A DNA stretch of 64,000 nt, from positions 418,067 through 482,066 of the forward strand of contig NZ_BQHI01000002.1 of NCBI RefSeq assembly GCF_021603585.1. Reading direction: 5' to 3'. The notes below the pieces were generated by a model. It worked only from the letters and a program-made list of their open reading frames with translations, searched no databases and was not told the origin of the DNA. This document shows positions 46,922-55,216 of the stretch, in pieces. The position numbers and the translations under genes were made by a program. Source of the DNA: Pseudomonas sputi (GTDB lineage: Bacteria; Pseudomonadota; Gammaproteobacteria; Pseudomonadales; Pseudomonadaceae). How positions within the stretch are numbered: position 1 is the first letter of the stretch; each line of letters begins with the position of its first letter.

Positions 46922-47143
46922 TTAAAGCTCTTTGACAGTACGAACCTGATCCTTGTTGATGCGAGTGTGCTTGCCGTCCAGTTGTTCGAACTCGTAGAAG
47001 CCCGAATCTTCATCATATTTTGGGGCGTCGACAGCCTGGATTTCGCGACCGTCATTCAAGGTGATCACTGTTGGCGAAGCGCAACCGGCGAGGGTGGCGA
47101 GGCCCAGTGCGAGCATGAAAGTGGCGAGGGTCCGTTGAGTCAT
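46922..47143 (-). CDS. YgdI/YgdR-family small lipoprotein
   Basis: The 73-residue protein has a lipoprotein signal peptide with lipobox LAGC (cysteine near residue 21), then an SH3-like small domain: TVITLNDGREIQAVDAPKYDEDSGFYEFEQLDGKHTRINKDQVRTVKEL. This matches the YgdI/YgdR family of outer-membrane-associated lipoproteins of unknown role. It is monocistronic; a terminator lies just downstream. Confidence 0.92.
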   Translation of the reverse strand: MTQRTLATFMLALGLATLAGCASPTVITLNDGREIQAVDAPKYDEDSGFYEFEQLDGKHTRINKDQVRTVKEL

Positions 47144-47221
47144 GAGTGTGTCTCCGAAGGGAAATTCTTTTGGTTACTGAGCTTGAGACGTATACAAGGC
47201 GTGCAAGTTCCTTGAATGGTG

Positions 47222-47824
47222 TCAGTCTGACACAGTGTTGTGCGAACTCAACAGTTCAGGGGTGTTGAGATTGGCCAGGCGTGGATCGTTGTCAGGGCAA
47301 ACCAGGGCTTGGGCATCAAGAGTGCGCATCAGCCGGCCGGGACTGCGTTCTCCAGCGTTCCAGGCGTTTTCGAAGACGGGCAGGAGTGCCACGGGGATTA
47401 CGCAAAGCAGCGGTTCCCAGTGATTGTCGTGTCGCAACATTAAAGGTTTTTCAGAATTCAGACTGGCCGTCTCGCGCATGCTGTGCAGCAACGCAAGATC
47501 GATGCGCGGGACATCGCATGGCAGTACCAGCAGGTGGGTGTGGTGCGCGGCTTTCAAGCCGGCACGAATACCTGCCAACGGGCCGGGAAAATCTTCCTGG
47601 TCATCCGCCACCAACTGATCGGCGAAAGGTGCATAGCGTTCACGATTGCGGTTGCAGGAGATGATCAGATCATCTGTCAACGGCCGAACCTTGCGATGCA
47701 GATGTGCGATCAATGGTTCACCGTGCCATTCCACAAGCCCCTTGTCCTGGCCGCCCATTCGTTGTCCGCGTCCACCGGCCAGCAACAGAATGGAGCAGGG
47801 GTGTAATGGCGTGTTCGAAGTCAT
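47222..47824 (-). CDS. mobA: Molybdenum cofactor guanylyltransferase MobA
   Basis: MobA attaches GMP to molybdopterin to form the bis-MGD cofactor of DMSO-reductase-type enzymes such as nitrate reductase. The 200-residue protein has the nucleotidyltransferase signature [21 protein letters not shown] with the GTP-binding lysine, [13 protein letters not shown] and [13 protein letters not shown] with the metal-binding aspartate. It is divergent from moaB-moeA with 81 bases between starts, so the cofactor genes are probably expressed together. Confidence 0.95.
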   Translation of the reverse strand: MTSNTPLHPCSILLLAGGRGQRMGGQDKGLVEWHGEPLIAHLHRKVRPLTDDLIISCNRNRERYAPFADQLVADDQEDFPGPLAGIRAGLKAAHHTHLLVLPCDVPRIDLALLHSMRETASLNSEKPLMLRHDNHWEPLLCVIPVALLPVFENAWNAGERSPGRLMRTLDAQALVCPDNDPRLANLNTPELLSSHNTVSD

Positions 47825-47905
47825 GGCAGCTCTGCGCAGGGGCGGCGAAAAAAGGGGGGGCTGTGATATAACACCGGGCTGTTTCTCCTACAACTGGACG
47901 AGCCT

Positions 47906-48445
47906 ATGAAAGCCAAGGCTGATGTACCTTTCGCACCGCTCAATATCGCAGTGTTGACAGTCAGCGACACCCGAACCCTGGAAACCGATACCTCCGGCCA
48001 AGTCTTCGTCGACCGTCTGACGGCCGCCGGCCATCATCTGGCGCAGCGAGTGCTGCTCAAAGATGACCTCTACAAGATCCGTGCGCAAGTTGCGCACTGG
48101 ATTGCCGAAGACGTCGTGCAAGTCGTGCTGATCACCGGAGGTACCGGATTTACCGGTCGCGATAGTACCCCGGAGGCCGTTGCCTGCCTGCTGGACAAAC
48201 AGGTTGATGGTTTTGGTGAGCTGTTTCGTCAGATCTCGGTGGCCGACATCGGTACCTCCACCGTGCAATCCCGGGCGTTGGCGGGACTGGCCAATGGCAC
48301 GCTGGTCTGCTGCCTGCCAGGTTCTACCAATGCGGTCCGCACCGGTTGGGATGGCATCCTCGCCGAGCAACTGGACTCCCGCCATCGCCCGTGCAATTTC
48401 GTCACTCATTTGAAACAGGCGGCGCCTTGTGAATCCCGTGGGTAA
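47906..48445 (+). CDS. moaB: Molybdenum cofactor biosynthesis protein MoaB
   Basis: MoaB/MogA-type proteins adenylylate molybdopterin before metal insertion. The 179-residue protein has VLTVSDTRTLETDTSGQV, LITGGTGFTGRDSTPEAV and LPGSTNAVRTGWDGILAEQLD, the conserved MoCF-binding segments. A TATAAC sequence at 47867-47872 may be the -10 box. It overlaps moeA by 17 bases, so the two are co-translated. Confidence 0.95.
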   Translation: MKAKADVPFAPLNIAVLTVSDTRTLETDTSGQVFVDRLTAAGHHLAQRVLLKDDLYKIRAQVAHWIAEDVVQVVLITGGTGFTGRDSTPEAVACLLDKQVDGFGELFRQISVADIGTSTVQSRALAGLANGTLVCCLPGSTNAVRTGWDGILAEQLDSRHRPCNFVTHLKQAAPCESRG

Positions 48446-49655
48446 GCCGGGCAAGACCGGCAGCCTGATGCCTGTTGAAGAGGCGTTGGCGCGTTTGCTG
48501 GAAATGGCCGAGGGTTCGCGGATTGTCGAGTTCGAGTACTTGCCATTGGCGCAGGTTCAGGGGCGAGTGCTGGCGCAGGATCTGGTTTCGACACTGGACC
48601 TGCCGCCATGGCCGAACAGTGCCATGGACGGATATGCCTTGAATCTGGCCGACTGGACCGGCGAGCCGCTGCCAGTCAGTCAGAAGATTTTCGCCGGACA
48701 GGCGCCCGAGTCTTTGAAACCGGGTACCTGTGCCCGTATCTTTACCGGCGCGCCGGTGCCTGAGGGTGCCGACTGTGTGGAAATGCAGGAAAACGTCGAG
48801 ATTCATGCCGATGAGCGCGTGAGGTTCATCGAAGCGATGGTGGCCGGGCAGAACATTCGCCCGCAAGGCCAGGAAACAACTGTCGGTGAGTTGGTCTTGC
48901 CCGCCGGAACCCGGCTTGGTCCGATCGAACAGGGGTTGGCCGCATCGCTGGGTTGCGCGGGGCTTGAGGTGGTTCGCCGGGTTCGTGTGGCGGTGCTGTC
49001 AACGGGGGACGAGTTGGTCGAGCCGGGAACGGCATTGGGGCCAGGACAGATCTACAACAGCAACCGGGTGTTGTTGTGCAGCTGGTTGCAACGTCTGGGT
49101 TGTGAAGTGGTAGATGCCGGCATTCTGCCTGATGACTTGGCCACTACCCGCGCGCGACTGGGGGAACTGCAGGATGTAGACCTGATTCTGTCGACCGGTG
49201 GCGTATCGGTCGGGGAAGCGGATTTCCTCGGGATCGCATTGAGGGAAGAAGGCGAGCTGACACTCTGGAAGTTGGCAATCAAACCCGGCAAGCCGCTAAC
49301 GGTGGGGCATTTTCGTGATGTCCCGGTGATTGGATTGCCGGGGAATCCGGCCTCGACTCTGGTGACTTTTGCCTTATTGACCCGCCCTTATCTGTTACGT
49401 CGCCAGGGCGTGCAGGATGTCGAGCCGCTGACGTTTTCGGTGCCCGCAGGTTTTGTCTGGCCTCAGGCCGGTAATCGACGTGAGTTTCTGCGAGGGCGCC
49501 TGGAGCAGGGGCGGGCGATTATCTACCGTAACCAGAGTTCGGGCGTTCTGCGCAGCGCTGCCTGGGCCGAGGGATTGGTGGAGGTACGGGAGGGACGAGT
49601 CCTGGCCGAGGGAGATTTGGTGCCATTCATTCCACTCAACGAGCTTCTCGGTTGA
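48429..49655 (+). CDS. moeA: Molybdopterin molybdenumtransferase MoeA
   Basis: MoeA inserts molybdate into adenylylated molybdopterin. The 408-residue protein has the MoeA layout: LPPWPNSAMDGYAL near residue 60, FTGAPVPEGADCVEMQE, the catalytic domain with VLSTGDELVEPG, ILSTGGVSVGEADFL and KLAIKPGKPLTVG, then a C-terminal beta domain (RREFLRGRL). The start is GTG, inside the end of moaB; an ATG at 48468 is a weaker alternative. A hairpin follows the stop. Confidence 0.95.
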   Translation: MNPVGKPGKTGSLMPVEEALARLLEMAEGSRIVEFEYLPLAQVQGRVLAQDLVSTLDLPPWPNSAMDGYALNLADWTGEPLPVSQKIFAGQAPESLKPGTCARIFTGAPVPEGADCVEMQENVEIHADERVRFIEAMVAGQNIRPQGQETTVGELVLPAGTRLGPIEQGLAASLGCAGLEVVRRVRVAVLSTGDELVEPGTALGPGQIYNSNRVLLCSWLQRLGCEVVDAGILPDDLATTRARLGELQDVDLILSTGGVSVGEADFLGIALREEGELTLWKLAIKPGKPLTVGHFRDVPVIGLPGNPASTLVTFALLTRPYLLRRQGVQDVEPLTFSVPAGFVWPQAGNRREFLRGRLEQGRAIIYRNQSSGVLRSAAWAEGLVEVREGRVLAEGDLVPFIPLNELLG

Positions 49656-49670
49656 TCGCAGGTATTTGAG

Positions 49671-49702
49671 GGGCAGGCACAGTGGTTGCACGATGCCTGC
49701 CC
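49671..49702. terminator. Hairpin after moeA, probable terminator
   Basis: GGGCAGGCA (49671-49679) and TGCCTGCCC (49694-49702) form a nine-base stem with a 14-base loop, followed on the plus strand by TTCT. It separates moeA from the convergent microprotein gene. Confidence 0.65.
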
Positions 49703-49711
49703 TTCTGCCGT

Positions 49712-49906
49712 TCAACGGCTGATCAGTGCGACTAGTTGATCGAACCGGCTATTGGCAACCCAGCCCACCAGTCCGAGTACCATCGCTGTCGCGCCTGCCG
49801 AATAGGCGAGGCGATGCTTGATGGCCTTGACGTCACCTCTGACTTCGTCCAAATCACGTCGAATGTACTTGAGGTGAGTTTCCAGCTCGGTGACACGCGG
49901 TTCCAT
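49712..49906 (-). CDS. Tail-anchored microprotein of unknown function
   Basis: The 64-residue protein has a charged amphipathic helix, ETHLKYIRRDLDEVRGDVKAIKHRL, then one hydrophobic segment SAGATAMVLGLVGWVANSRF near the C-terminus. The layout is that of small coiled-coil tail-anchored proteins sometimes found near phage or membrane genes. GGAG lies eight bases before the ATG. A longer frame upstream looks non-coding. No family name can be given with confidence. Confidence 0.65.
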   Translation of the reverse strand: MEPRVTELETHLKYIRRDLDEVRGDVKAIKHRLAYSAGATAMVLGLVGWVANSRFDQLVALISR

Positions 49907-50333
49907 ATCGTTTTCTCCAGTATGTCTGGCGCTGCATTTGAATTCGTCTTTAAGACTGGCGCGACTTTCGGAGAGAGAGGCAACTGGGCTCACGGATTGT
50001 CTTGCTTCATGGCTTTGCATGGAAACGTCCGTCTGCTGCCATGGGATTCTCTTGGCAAAAGCCGAAATGCAAATAATCGAAAGTCCTTAAAGTGTATCCA
50101 CTCATTACATGCACATCCTTGTGTAATTGAATTGAAGATCGCTGACGCCGACACACGTTGTACCAATGGCCGGGCTGGGTCAATTGAGCCGATTCCTTAC
50201 GTTCTGTACGAAAAAGTACCGGCATGTAGGACGAGCAGGGCGAGCTTCAGCAATTAATCAGAAGGCGTGCGACTTTTTTACCCGTCCTGAGGGTCAAGAT
50301 GTCCCGTACCGATTTGATTCCGGAGTGACCGCA
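49907..50333. other. 427-base intergenic region upstream of yegS
   Basis: No convincing gene is seen; the open frames present lack ribosome binding sites and family features. The segment 50050-50130 is AT-rich compared with its surroundings. TTGAGC at about 50183 followed 17 bases later by TACGAA is a possible promoter for yegS. The region also holds the promoter of the divergent microprotein gene. An unannotated small RNA is possible but not supported by a clear terminator. Confidence 0.5.
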
Positions 50334-51251
50334 ATGAGTGAACGCAAGGCATTGTTGATTCTGCATGGCAAGCAGGCACTCAACGAGGCGGTTCGTGCCG
50401 CTGTCGAGAACAAGCGAGAGCAAGGCTGGGAGCTGGCTGTACGTCTGACCTGGGAGGCTGGCGATGCTCAGCGACTGGTGGAGGAGGCGCTGGCAGCGGG
50501 ATACCGTCAGATCATTGCCGGCGGTGGGGATGGCACTCTGCGTGACATCGCCGAAGCGCTGGCCGCTCAGCCGGGCAAGGCCAGTCTGGTGCTGCTGCCC
50601 CTGGGCACTGCCAACGATTTTTCCCGCGCGGCGGCTATTCCGCTGGAGCCGGCCGAGGCGCTGGATTTGCTTGAGGCGCCCGCCCACGACATTGATCTGG
50701 GGGAAGTCGGCGGGCAGATCTTCCTGAACATGGCGACCGGAGGCTTCGGCAGTCAGGTCACGGCCAACACGTCGGAAGATTTGAAAAAGGTCCTGGGTGG
50801 CGCAGCCTATCTGTTCACCGGTTTGACGCGATTCAGTGAACTGCATGCCGCGTACGGCGAATTGCAGGGGCCGGATTTTCATTGGCAGGGCGAGTTGCTG
50901 GCCCTGGGGATCGGCAATGGCCGTCAGGCCGGCGGCGGACACGTGTTGTGCCCTGAAGCGCTGGTGGACGACGGTCTTCTGGACATCAGCATCCTGCCGG
51001 CGCCGCAGGAGCTGGTTGGCACGCTGAAGAATCTGCTCAGCGACGGCTTCGGTATTGACAGCATGTTTGTACGCGCCCGTTTGCCATGGATTGAAATCAA
51101 GCTCGCCGAAGGGCTTTACATCAATCTCGACGGCGAACCACTGGAGGGCGACAGTCTGCGGTTTGCGGCGCGGCCAGGGGCGTTGCGTGTGCATTTGCCG
51201 AAGGACTCGCCGCTGCTGGGCGCCGCCCCCAGGCTCAATCGTCCAGACTGA
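50334..51251 (+). CDS. yegS: Lipid kinase YegS
   Basis: The 305-residue protein belongs to the diacylglycerol/sphingosine kinase family; E. coli YegS phosphorylates phosphatidylglycerol in vitro. The nucleotide-binding motif IIAGGGDGTLRDIAEAL and PLGTANDFSRAAAI are characteristic, followed by NMATGGFGSQVTANTSEDLKK and NLDGEPLEGD. GGAG lies eight bases before the ATG at 50334. Its 3' end overlaps the convergent response-regulator gene by 17 bases. Confidence 0.95.
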   Translation: MSERKALLILHGKQALNEAVRAAVENKREQGWELAVRLTWEAGDAQRLVEEALAAGYRQIIAGGGDGTLRDIAEALAAQPGKASLVLLPLGTANDFSRAAAIPLEPAEALDLLEAPAHDIDLGEVGGQIFLNMATGGFGSQVTANTSEDLKKVLGGAAYLFTGLTRFSELHAAYGELQGPDFHWQGELLALGIGNGRQAGGGHVLCPEALVDDGLLDISILPAPQELVGTLKNLLSDGFGIDSMFVRARLPWIEIKLAEGLYINLDGEPLEGDSLRFAARPGALRVHLPKDSPLLGAAPRLNRPD

Positions 51252-51894
51252 TGATCTGTTCCCGCACGGCAAACAGCACCAGGCCCGCCACGTCGTAGAT
51301 CTGCAGGCGTTTCATGATCTGTGAGCGGTGGGTTTCGACGGTCTTGATGCTCAAGCCCAGGCCATTGGCGATTTCCCGCGTGGACTTGCCGCGCACGATC
51401 AGGCGCAGGATTTCCAGCTGACGCGCCGTCAGGTTGTGCGACTCGGTGACTTCCGGCTGTTGTTTCAGGTTGCGGGTCAGCGCCTGATTGATCACGGTAT
51501 GGGCGATGGCAGGGCTCAAGTAGCGCTCGTTGTTGCGCAGGGCTTCGAGTGCATGTTCGAGCTCGGTGGCCGTGGTGTCCTTGAGCAGGTAACCGTGCGC
51601 ACCGGACTCCAGAGCCTGCATGATCAGGGCGGGGTCGGTGTGCATCGACAGAATCAGCACTTTGCTCTGCGGGCGTACGCGCCTGAGCCGTTGCAGGGCT
51701 TCCAGGCCGCCGGTTTCTTTCATGGAAATATCCAGCAATACGATATCGGGAGACAGCAGCTCGACCATTTCGAGCAGCTGGGAGCCATCATTGGCCTCGC
51801 CGATGACCGCGTAACCGGGAATATCCAGCACCAGGGCACGCACGCCGGCCCTGATCAGCGAGTGGTCATCCACCAGAAGTAAGTTACAAGTCAA
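51235..51894 (-). CDS. NarL/FixJ-type response regulator
   Basis: The 219-residue protein has a receiver domain (LLLVDDHSLIRAGVRALV, phosphoacceptor in DIVLLDISMKETGG, GYLLKD) and a LuxR-type helix-turn-helix (LTARQLEILRLIVRGKSTREIANGLGLSIKTVETHRSQIMKRL). It starts inside the stop of the kinase gene (ATGA), so the pair is translationally coupled. The regulated genes are unknown; yegS and the HPt-like gene are its neighbours. Confidence 0.92.
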   Translation of the reverse strand: MTCNLLLVDDHSLIRAGVRALVLDIPGYAVIGEANDGSQLLEMVELLSPDIVLLDISMKETGGLEALQRLRRVRPQSKVLILSMHTDPALIMQALESGAHGYLLKDTTATELEHALEALRNNERYLSPAIAHTVINQALTRNLKQQPEVTESHNLTARQLEILRLIVRGKSTREIANGLGLSIKTVETHRSQIMKRLQIYDVAGLVLFAVREQIISLDD

Positions 51895-52862
51895 CGCATA
51901 ACCTTATTCGTACTGGCCCGCTCGAGTGCACGGGGCGCCCAGGGGAATAGTGCTTCGATTTGAGTACCTTTGCCCGGCTCGCTGGTCACGCTCAGAGTGC
52001 CGCCCAGTTGTTCGATGCGCTCGGCCATTCCAGCCATGCCCCGCTGTCCTTCGCGGCCGGGGTTCGCCGACGGGGAAAAGCCCAGGCCATCATCGCTGAT
52101 CAGCAGGGTCAAGCCTTGCGGCAGGCGTTGTACGCGGATCAACAGGTTCTGGGCCTGTGCATGGCGAAGGATGTTGGTGACCGCTTCCTGGGTGATGCGA
52201 AAGGCGGCGACGGCCATTTCTTCGGGGATCCCATTCAGGCGCTGCTGGCAGTCCAGACTCCAGTGCACCGACGTATTGGTCAGTACCTTGAGCAGGTGCG
52301 CACGCAGACTCGCTTCCAGACCAAGGCTGGTCAATTGCCGCGGGTTGAGAATGGCCGAGACGTCGCGCACCTTGTTGAGGGTTTCGTCCAGAGTCTCGCA
52401 AAGTACCGAACAGTGTTCCTGCATATCCGCGGGCAGGCGACGCTTGAGCCATTCGCTTTGCAGCTTGGCGGCGGTCAGCAGTTGGCCGATATCGTCATGC
52501 AGCTCGCGGCTCAGACGATGGCGCTCGTTTTCCTGGACCTCCAGCAAACGGTCGGCCAGTTCCTGAGGCTGGAATTTGATGGATTTGCGCGACAGACGAT
52601 GTCGTGTCCAGACGCAGCCGGCAGCCGCCACGTTGATCAGCAGCAGGCCGAGCGACAGCTGCGCGGACAATCCATAGGTCAACAGACTGCCCACCGCCGA
52701 GCCTGTACACAGCAGGAGCGTGAGCCTGCGGGCATTTTCGCGGGAGGGAGGCCATGTGGTGATTGACTTGAGGCTGGCGTACATAGCGGATGGAGCCAAT
52801 GGATGTTCGCTGCGGGCAGACCGGTCAGAAGGGCTGGCGGTCTCTGTCTGGAAAACGTTCAT
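51891..52862 (-). CDS. NarL-type (HisKA_3) sensor histidine kinase
   Basis: The 323-residue protein has two membrane segments at about 48-85 with almost no periplasmic loop, so it probably senses an intramembrane or cytoplasmic signal. The HisKA_3 box is ENERHRLSRELHDDIGQLLTAAKLQ with the phosphorylated histidine, and the ATPase has FRITQEAVTNILRHAQA (N box), ISDDGLGF (G1) and GMAGMAERIEQLGG. It precedes and overlaps its regulator. An ATG 78 bases further in is an alternative start. Confidence 0.9.
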   Translation of the reverse strand: MNVFQTETASPSDRSARSEHPLAPSAMYASLKSITTWPPSRENARRLTLLLCTGSAVGSLLTYGLSAQLSLGLLLINVAAAGCVWTRHRLSRKSIKFQPQELADRLLEVQENERHRLSRELHDDIGQLLTAAKLQSEWLKRRLPADMQEHCSVLCETLDETLNKVRDVSAILNPRQLTSLGLEASLRAHLLKVLTNTSVHWSLDCQQRLNGIPEEMAVAAFRITQEAVTNILRHAQAQNLLIRVQRLPQGLTLLISDDGLGFSPSANPGREGQRGMAGMAERIEQLGGTLSVTSEPGKGTQIEALFPWAPRALERASTNKVMR

Positions 52863-53267
52863 TCAGGTTGTTGATTTCAAAACGGTTCAGTGATCGATAA
52901 TTGAGCGCCAACTTCGGTGGAGACCGATCATTGAAGTCACAATGCCATTAATTGAAACAACTAACGGGCGGCATAATACCACTTAACATACCGTTGGTCG
53001 CGTTTGCCCTATATGTCCAAAGAGTCAGGAAACACGTCATGTTGGACGAAGGTTCCATAATGGGAAAGTTGAAATACCCGACTCGATAATTATCGATGCA
53101 GCTGCAAGTTTTCTTTTGCACAGGAAAACCCTGACAACGGCAGAGGACAGTCAGCACTCATCGCAAGTAATTATTTAGTGGAAGGTGTCGCGGGCAGGCA
53201 TGAACTATTCAATTGCGACAATCGACGACGAAAAATGACGGGCCCGTACAGCCCACGGCAGGCCCGG
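52863..53267. other. 405-base gap upstream of the HisKA_3 kinase gene
   Basis: No gene is convincing here; a 69-residue minus-strand frame lacks conserved features. The perfect palindrome TCGATAATTATCGA lies at 53083-53096, and a partial copy ATCGATAATT starts at 52893, between it and the kinase start. These could be operator sites. The region around 52930-53110 is AT-rich. Confidence 0.5.
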
Positions 53268-53738
53268 TTATGCCTGGTGCTCCGACCAGGTTACGAGGGA
53301 CATCGGCTTGCCATTGAGCGGCAATTGAAAGTGAGTCTGCCCGACCTGGCAGGCGAAGGCTTCAATGAGCGACACCTGTTCGCTTTCATCCAGGCCCAAT
53401 TGGCCAGTGCTCGGGTCAATCAGTTCCAGTTGCCAGGCCATCAGGGTGAAGCAGTCTTTCAGTGCTTCCAGGGCCTGCGCATGCAGATCCACGTGATCCT
53501 GCACCTGGGCGAGCAGGCCATGCAGGTGCAGGGAGAATTCGGACACCGCCTCCAGCGCCAGGGCATCGGCCTTGTTCGCCAGCTTGAGGAGGGTGCTGAG
53601 CATGCAGTCGATGGCGTCCCTGTCATTGCTGATCAGTTGCAGATGGCTGAGGCATTCTTCAGTCTTGGCCAGGAGCGTTTCAGCTTCGACAAGGAATTCA
53701 GGAAACCGCTGCGCCCAGTCACTTCGGTCGTTCGGCAT
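53268..53738 (-). CDS. Helical HPt-like protein without a recognisable phosphoacceptor histidine
   Basis: The 156-residue soluble protein is predicted to be all helical. The stretch LLKLANKADALALEAVSEFSLHLHGLL resembles the region of CheA P1 or HPt domains around the phosphorylated histidine (A-H-T-x-K-G ... LGLEAL), but the histidine position reads L and the lysine-glycine pair is lost. It may therefore be a degenerate HPt or a scaffold. The ATG at 53738 has GGAG six bases upstream. It is divergent from cheV, suggesting a chemotaxis or signalling role; this is inference. Confidence 0.6.
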   Translation of the reverse strand: MPNDRSDWAQRFPEFLVEAETLLAKTEECLSHLQLISNDRDAIDCMLSTLLKLANKADALALEAVSEFSLHLHGLLAQVQDHVDLHAQALEALKDCFTLMAWQLELIDPSTGQLGLDESEQVSLIEAFACQVGQTHFQLPLNGKPMSLVTWSEHQA

Positions 53739-54190
53739 GCTTATCTCCACCACGTCACGTCTGATGAGGGAATGCCGTGTGTGTCGACGATCATGAACCG
53801 TCGCGGGACCGCGCCCCGGTGTGCATTGGCACAGGCCTGGGGTTTCAAGAGGATGTGTTTCCACTGAACTGCGATCGCACACAATAGCCTGACTCCGTTC
53901 ATGCAATGAGAATGGCGTCACATTAATGGCTATTGGATATCGCGAACATCAGGTTGGGCCTGATTGTTACTAGGGGATTCCCTTAGGCACGGGAACCTGT
54001 GGCGCAAATCGGGGTCGCGCCGAAGAGAATGTAGCAGATGATTTCACCGGGCCAGTAAAGCATGATGTTAATGTGACATCAATGCCTGCTCATGGCATTT
54101 TGTTGGTGATTTGTGACGGGATCAAGATCCGCCAGATTCAGCCGATAACCCCCAATAGTGAATTCATCAGAACAAGCCCAGGAGTCATTG
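53739..54190. other. Divergent 452-base regulatory region of the HPt-like gene and cheV
   Basis: No gene is seen. GTCACATTAA (53917-53926) and TTAATGTGAC (54068-54077) form an exact ten-base inverted pair 141 bases apart, and the second overlaps TGATGT-N7-ACATCA (54063-54081). TGTGA/TCACA half-sites suggest a Vfr/CRP-like regulator. The FliA promoter of cheV lies at 54122-54148. Confidence 0.5.
54122..54148 (+). promoter_or_regulatory. Sigma-28 (FliA) promoter of cheV
   Basis: TCAAG and GCCGATAA are separated by 14 bases, the arrangement of Pseudomonas flagellar sigma-28 promoters (TAAAG-N14/15-GCCGATAA). It lies about 45 bases before the cheV start on the same strand. Confidence 0.82.
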
Positions 54191-55126
54191 ATGGCCGGCA
54201 TTCTCGACACGGTAGACCAACGCACGCAACTGGTGGGTGAGAATCGCCTGGAAATTCTCATGTTTCGACTGGCCGGGCGCCAATTGTTCGCGATCAACGT
54301 GTTCAAGGTGCAGGAAGTCCTGCAACTGCCGAAACTGACTTTGATGCCCCAGCGTCACCCGTTTGTCTGCGGTGTGGTCAACCTGCGCGGCCAGACGCTG
54401 CCGGTGATCGACCTGTCCCAGGCGATCGGCATGCGGCCGTTGGTGCCGGGCCCGAACAGCACGATCATCGTCACCGAGTACAACCGCTCGGTGCAGGCAT
54501 TCCTCGTCGGTGGCGTGGACCGCATCGTCAACATGAACTGGGAAGCCATCCTGCCGCCGCCGACCAGCGCCGGTCGCCAGCATTACCTGACGGCGATCAG
54601 CAAGGTCGACGATCAACTGGTGGAAATCATCGACGTCGAGAAAGTCCTCGCCGAAATCGTTCCGTACAACGCCAAAGTCTCCCGGGACAAACTGGACGAT
54701 CCGGTGCTGGAACGCGCCCGTGGCCGCGAAGTGTTGCTGGTGGACGACTCCAACGTGGCGCTCTCGCAATTGCGCGACACCCTCGGCCAGTTGGGCGTGA
54801 AGATGCACATCGCCAGTGACGGCCTGAAAGCCCTGAACATGCTCAAGGCCTGGGCGGACACCGGGGTGAACATGACCGACAAACTGCTGATGGTGTTCAC
54901 CGACGCCGAAATGCCGGAAATGGACGGCTATCGCCTGACCACCGAAATCCGCAACGACCCGCGCCTGCGGGGCTTGTATGTGGTGTTGCACACTTCGCTG
55001 TCCGGCAGTTTCAACGACTCGATGGTGAAGAAGGTCGGGTGCGACAACTTCCTCTCCAAGTTCCAGCCGGACAAACTGGTCGATGTAGTACGCCAGCGTC
55101 TGATGCTTGACGAAGTGCCGGCCTGA
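54191..55126 (+). CDS. cheV: Chemotaxis coupling protein CheV
   Basis: CheV combines a CheW-like coupling domain (residues about 18-165, EILMFRLAGRQLFAINVFKVQEVLQLP, VCGVVNLRGQTLPVIDL) with a receiver domain (EVLLVDDSNVALSQLRDTL, phosphoacceptor in MVFTDAEMPEMDGYRL, FLSKF). It links chemoreceptors to CheA and can act as a phosphate sink or adaptation element. The 311-residue length is typical. AGGAG lies six bases before the ATG at 54191, and a sigma-28 promoter lies upstream. Confidence 0.95.
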   Translation: MAGILDTVDQRTQLVGENRLEILMFRLAGRQLFAINVFKVQEVLQLPKLTLMPQRHPFVCGVVNLRGQTLPVIDLSQAIGMRPLVPGPNSTIIVTEYNRSVQAFLVGGVDRIVNMNWEAILPPPTSAGRQHYLTAISKVDDQLVEIIDVEKVLAEIVPYNAKVSRDKLDDPVLERARGREVLLVDDSNVALSQLRDTLGQLGVKMHIASDGLKALNMLKAWADTGVNMTDKLLMVFTDAEMPEMDGYRLTTEIRNDPRLRGLYVVLHTSLSGSFNDSMVKKVGCDNFLSKFQPDKLVDVVRQRLMLDEVPA

Positions 55127-55216
55127 TCAACCTGTCGAGGCTGACCCTGCGTCAGCCTTTGATTCGCTGACAAAGCTCGTATAGGGTGGCGTTTTTGACC
55201 CACCAGGGAGCTGGCC

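Noticed and set aside
49736-50257. A plus-strand frame over the microprotein gene and the gap before yegS
   Set aside because: It overlaps the better supported minus-strand microprotein and has no start signal or family features.
52948-53157. A 69-codon minus-strand frame in the gap before the kinase gene
   Set aside because: No good ribosome binding site and an implausible protein composition. The gap is more likely regulatory.
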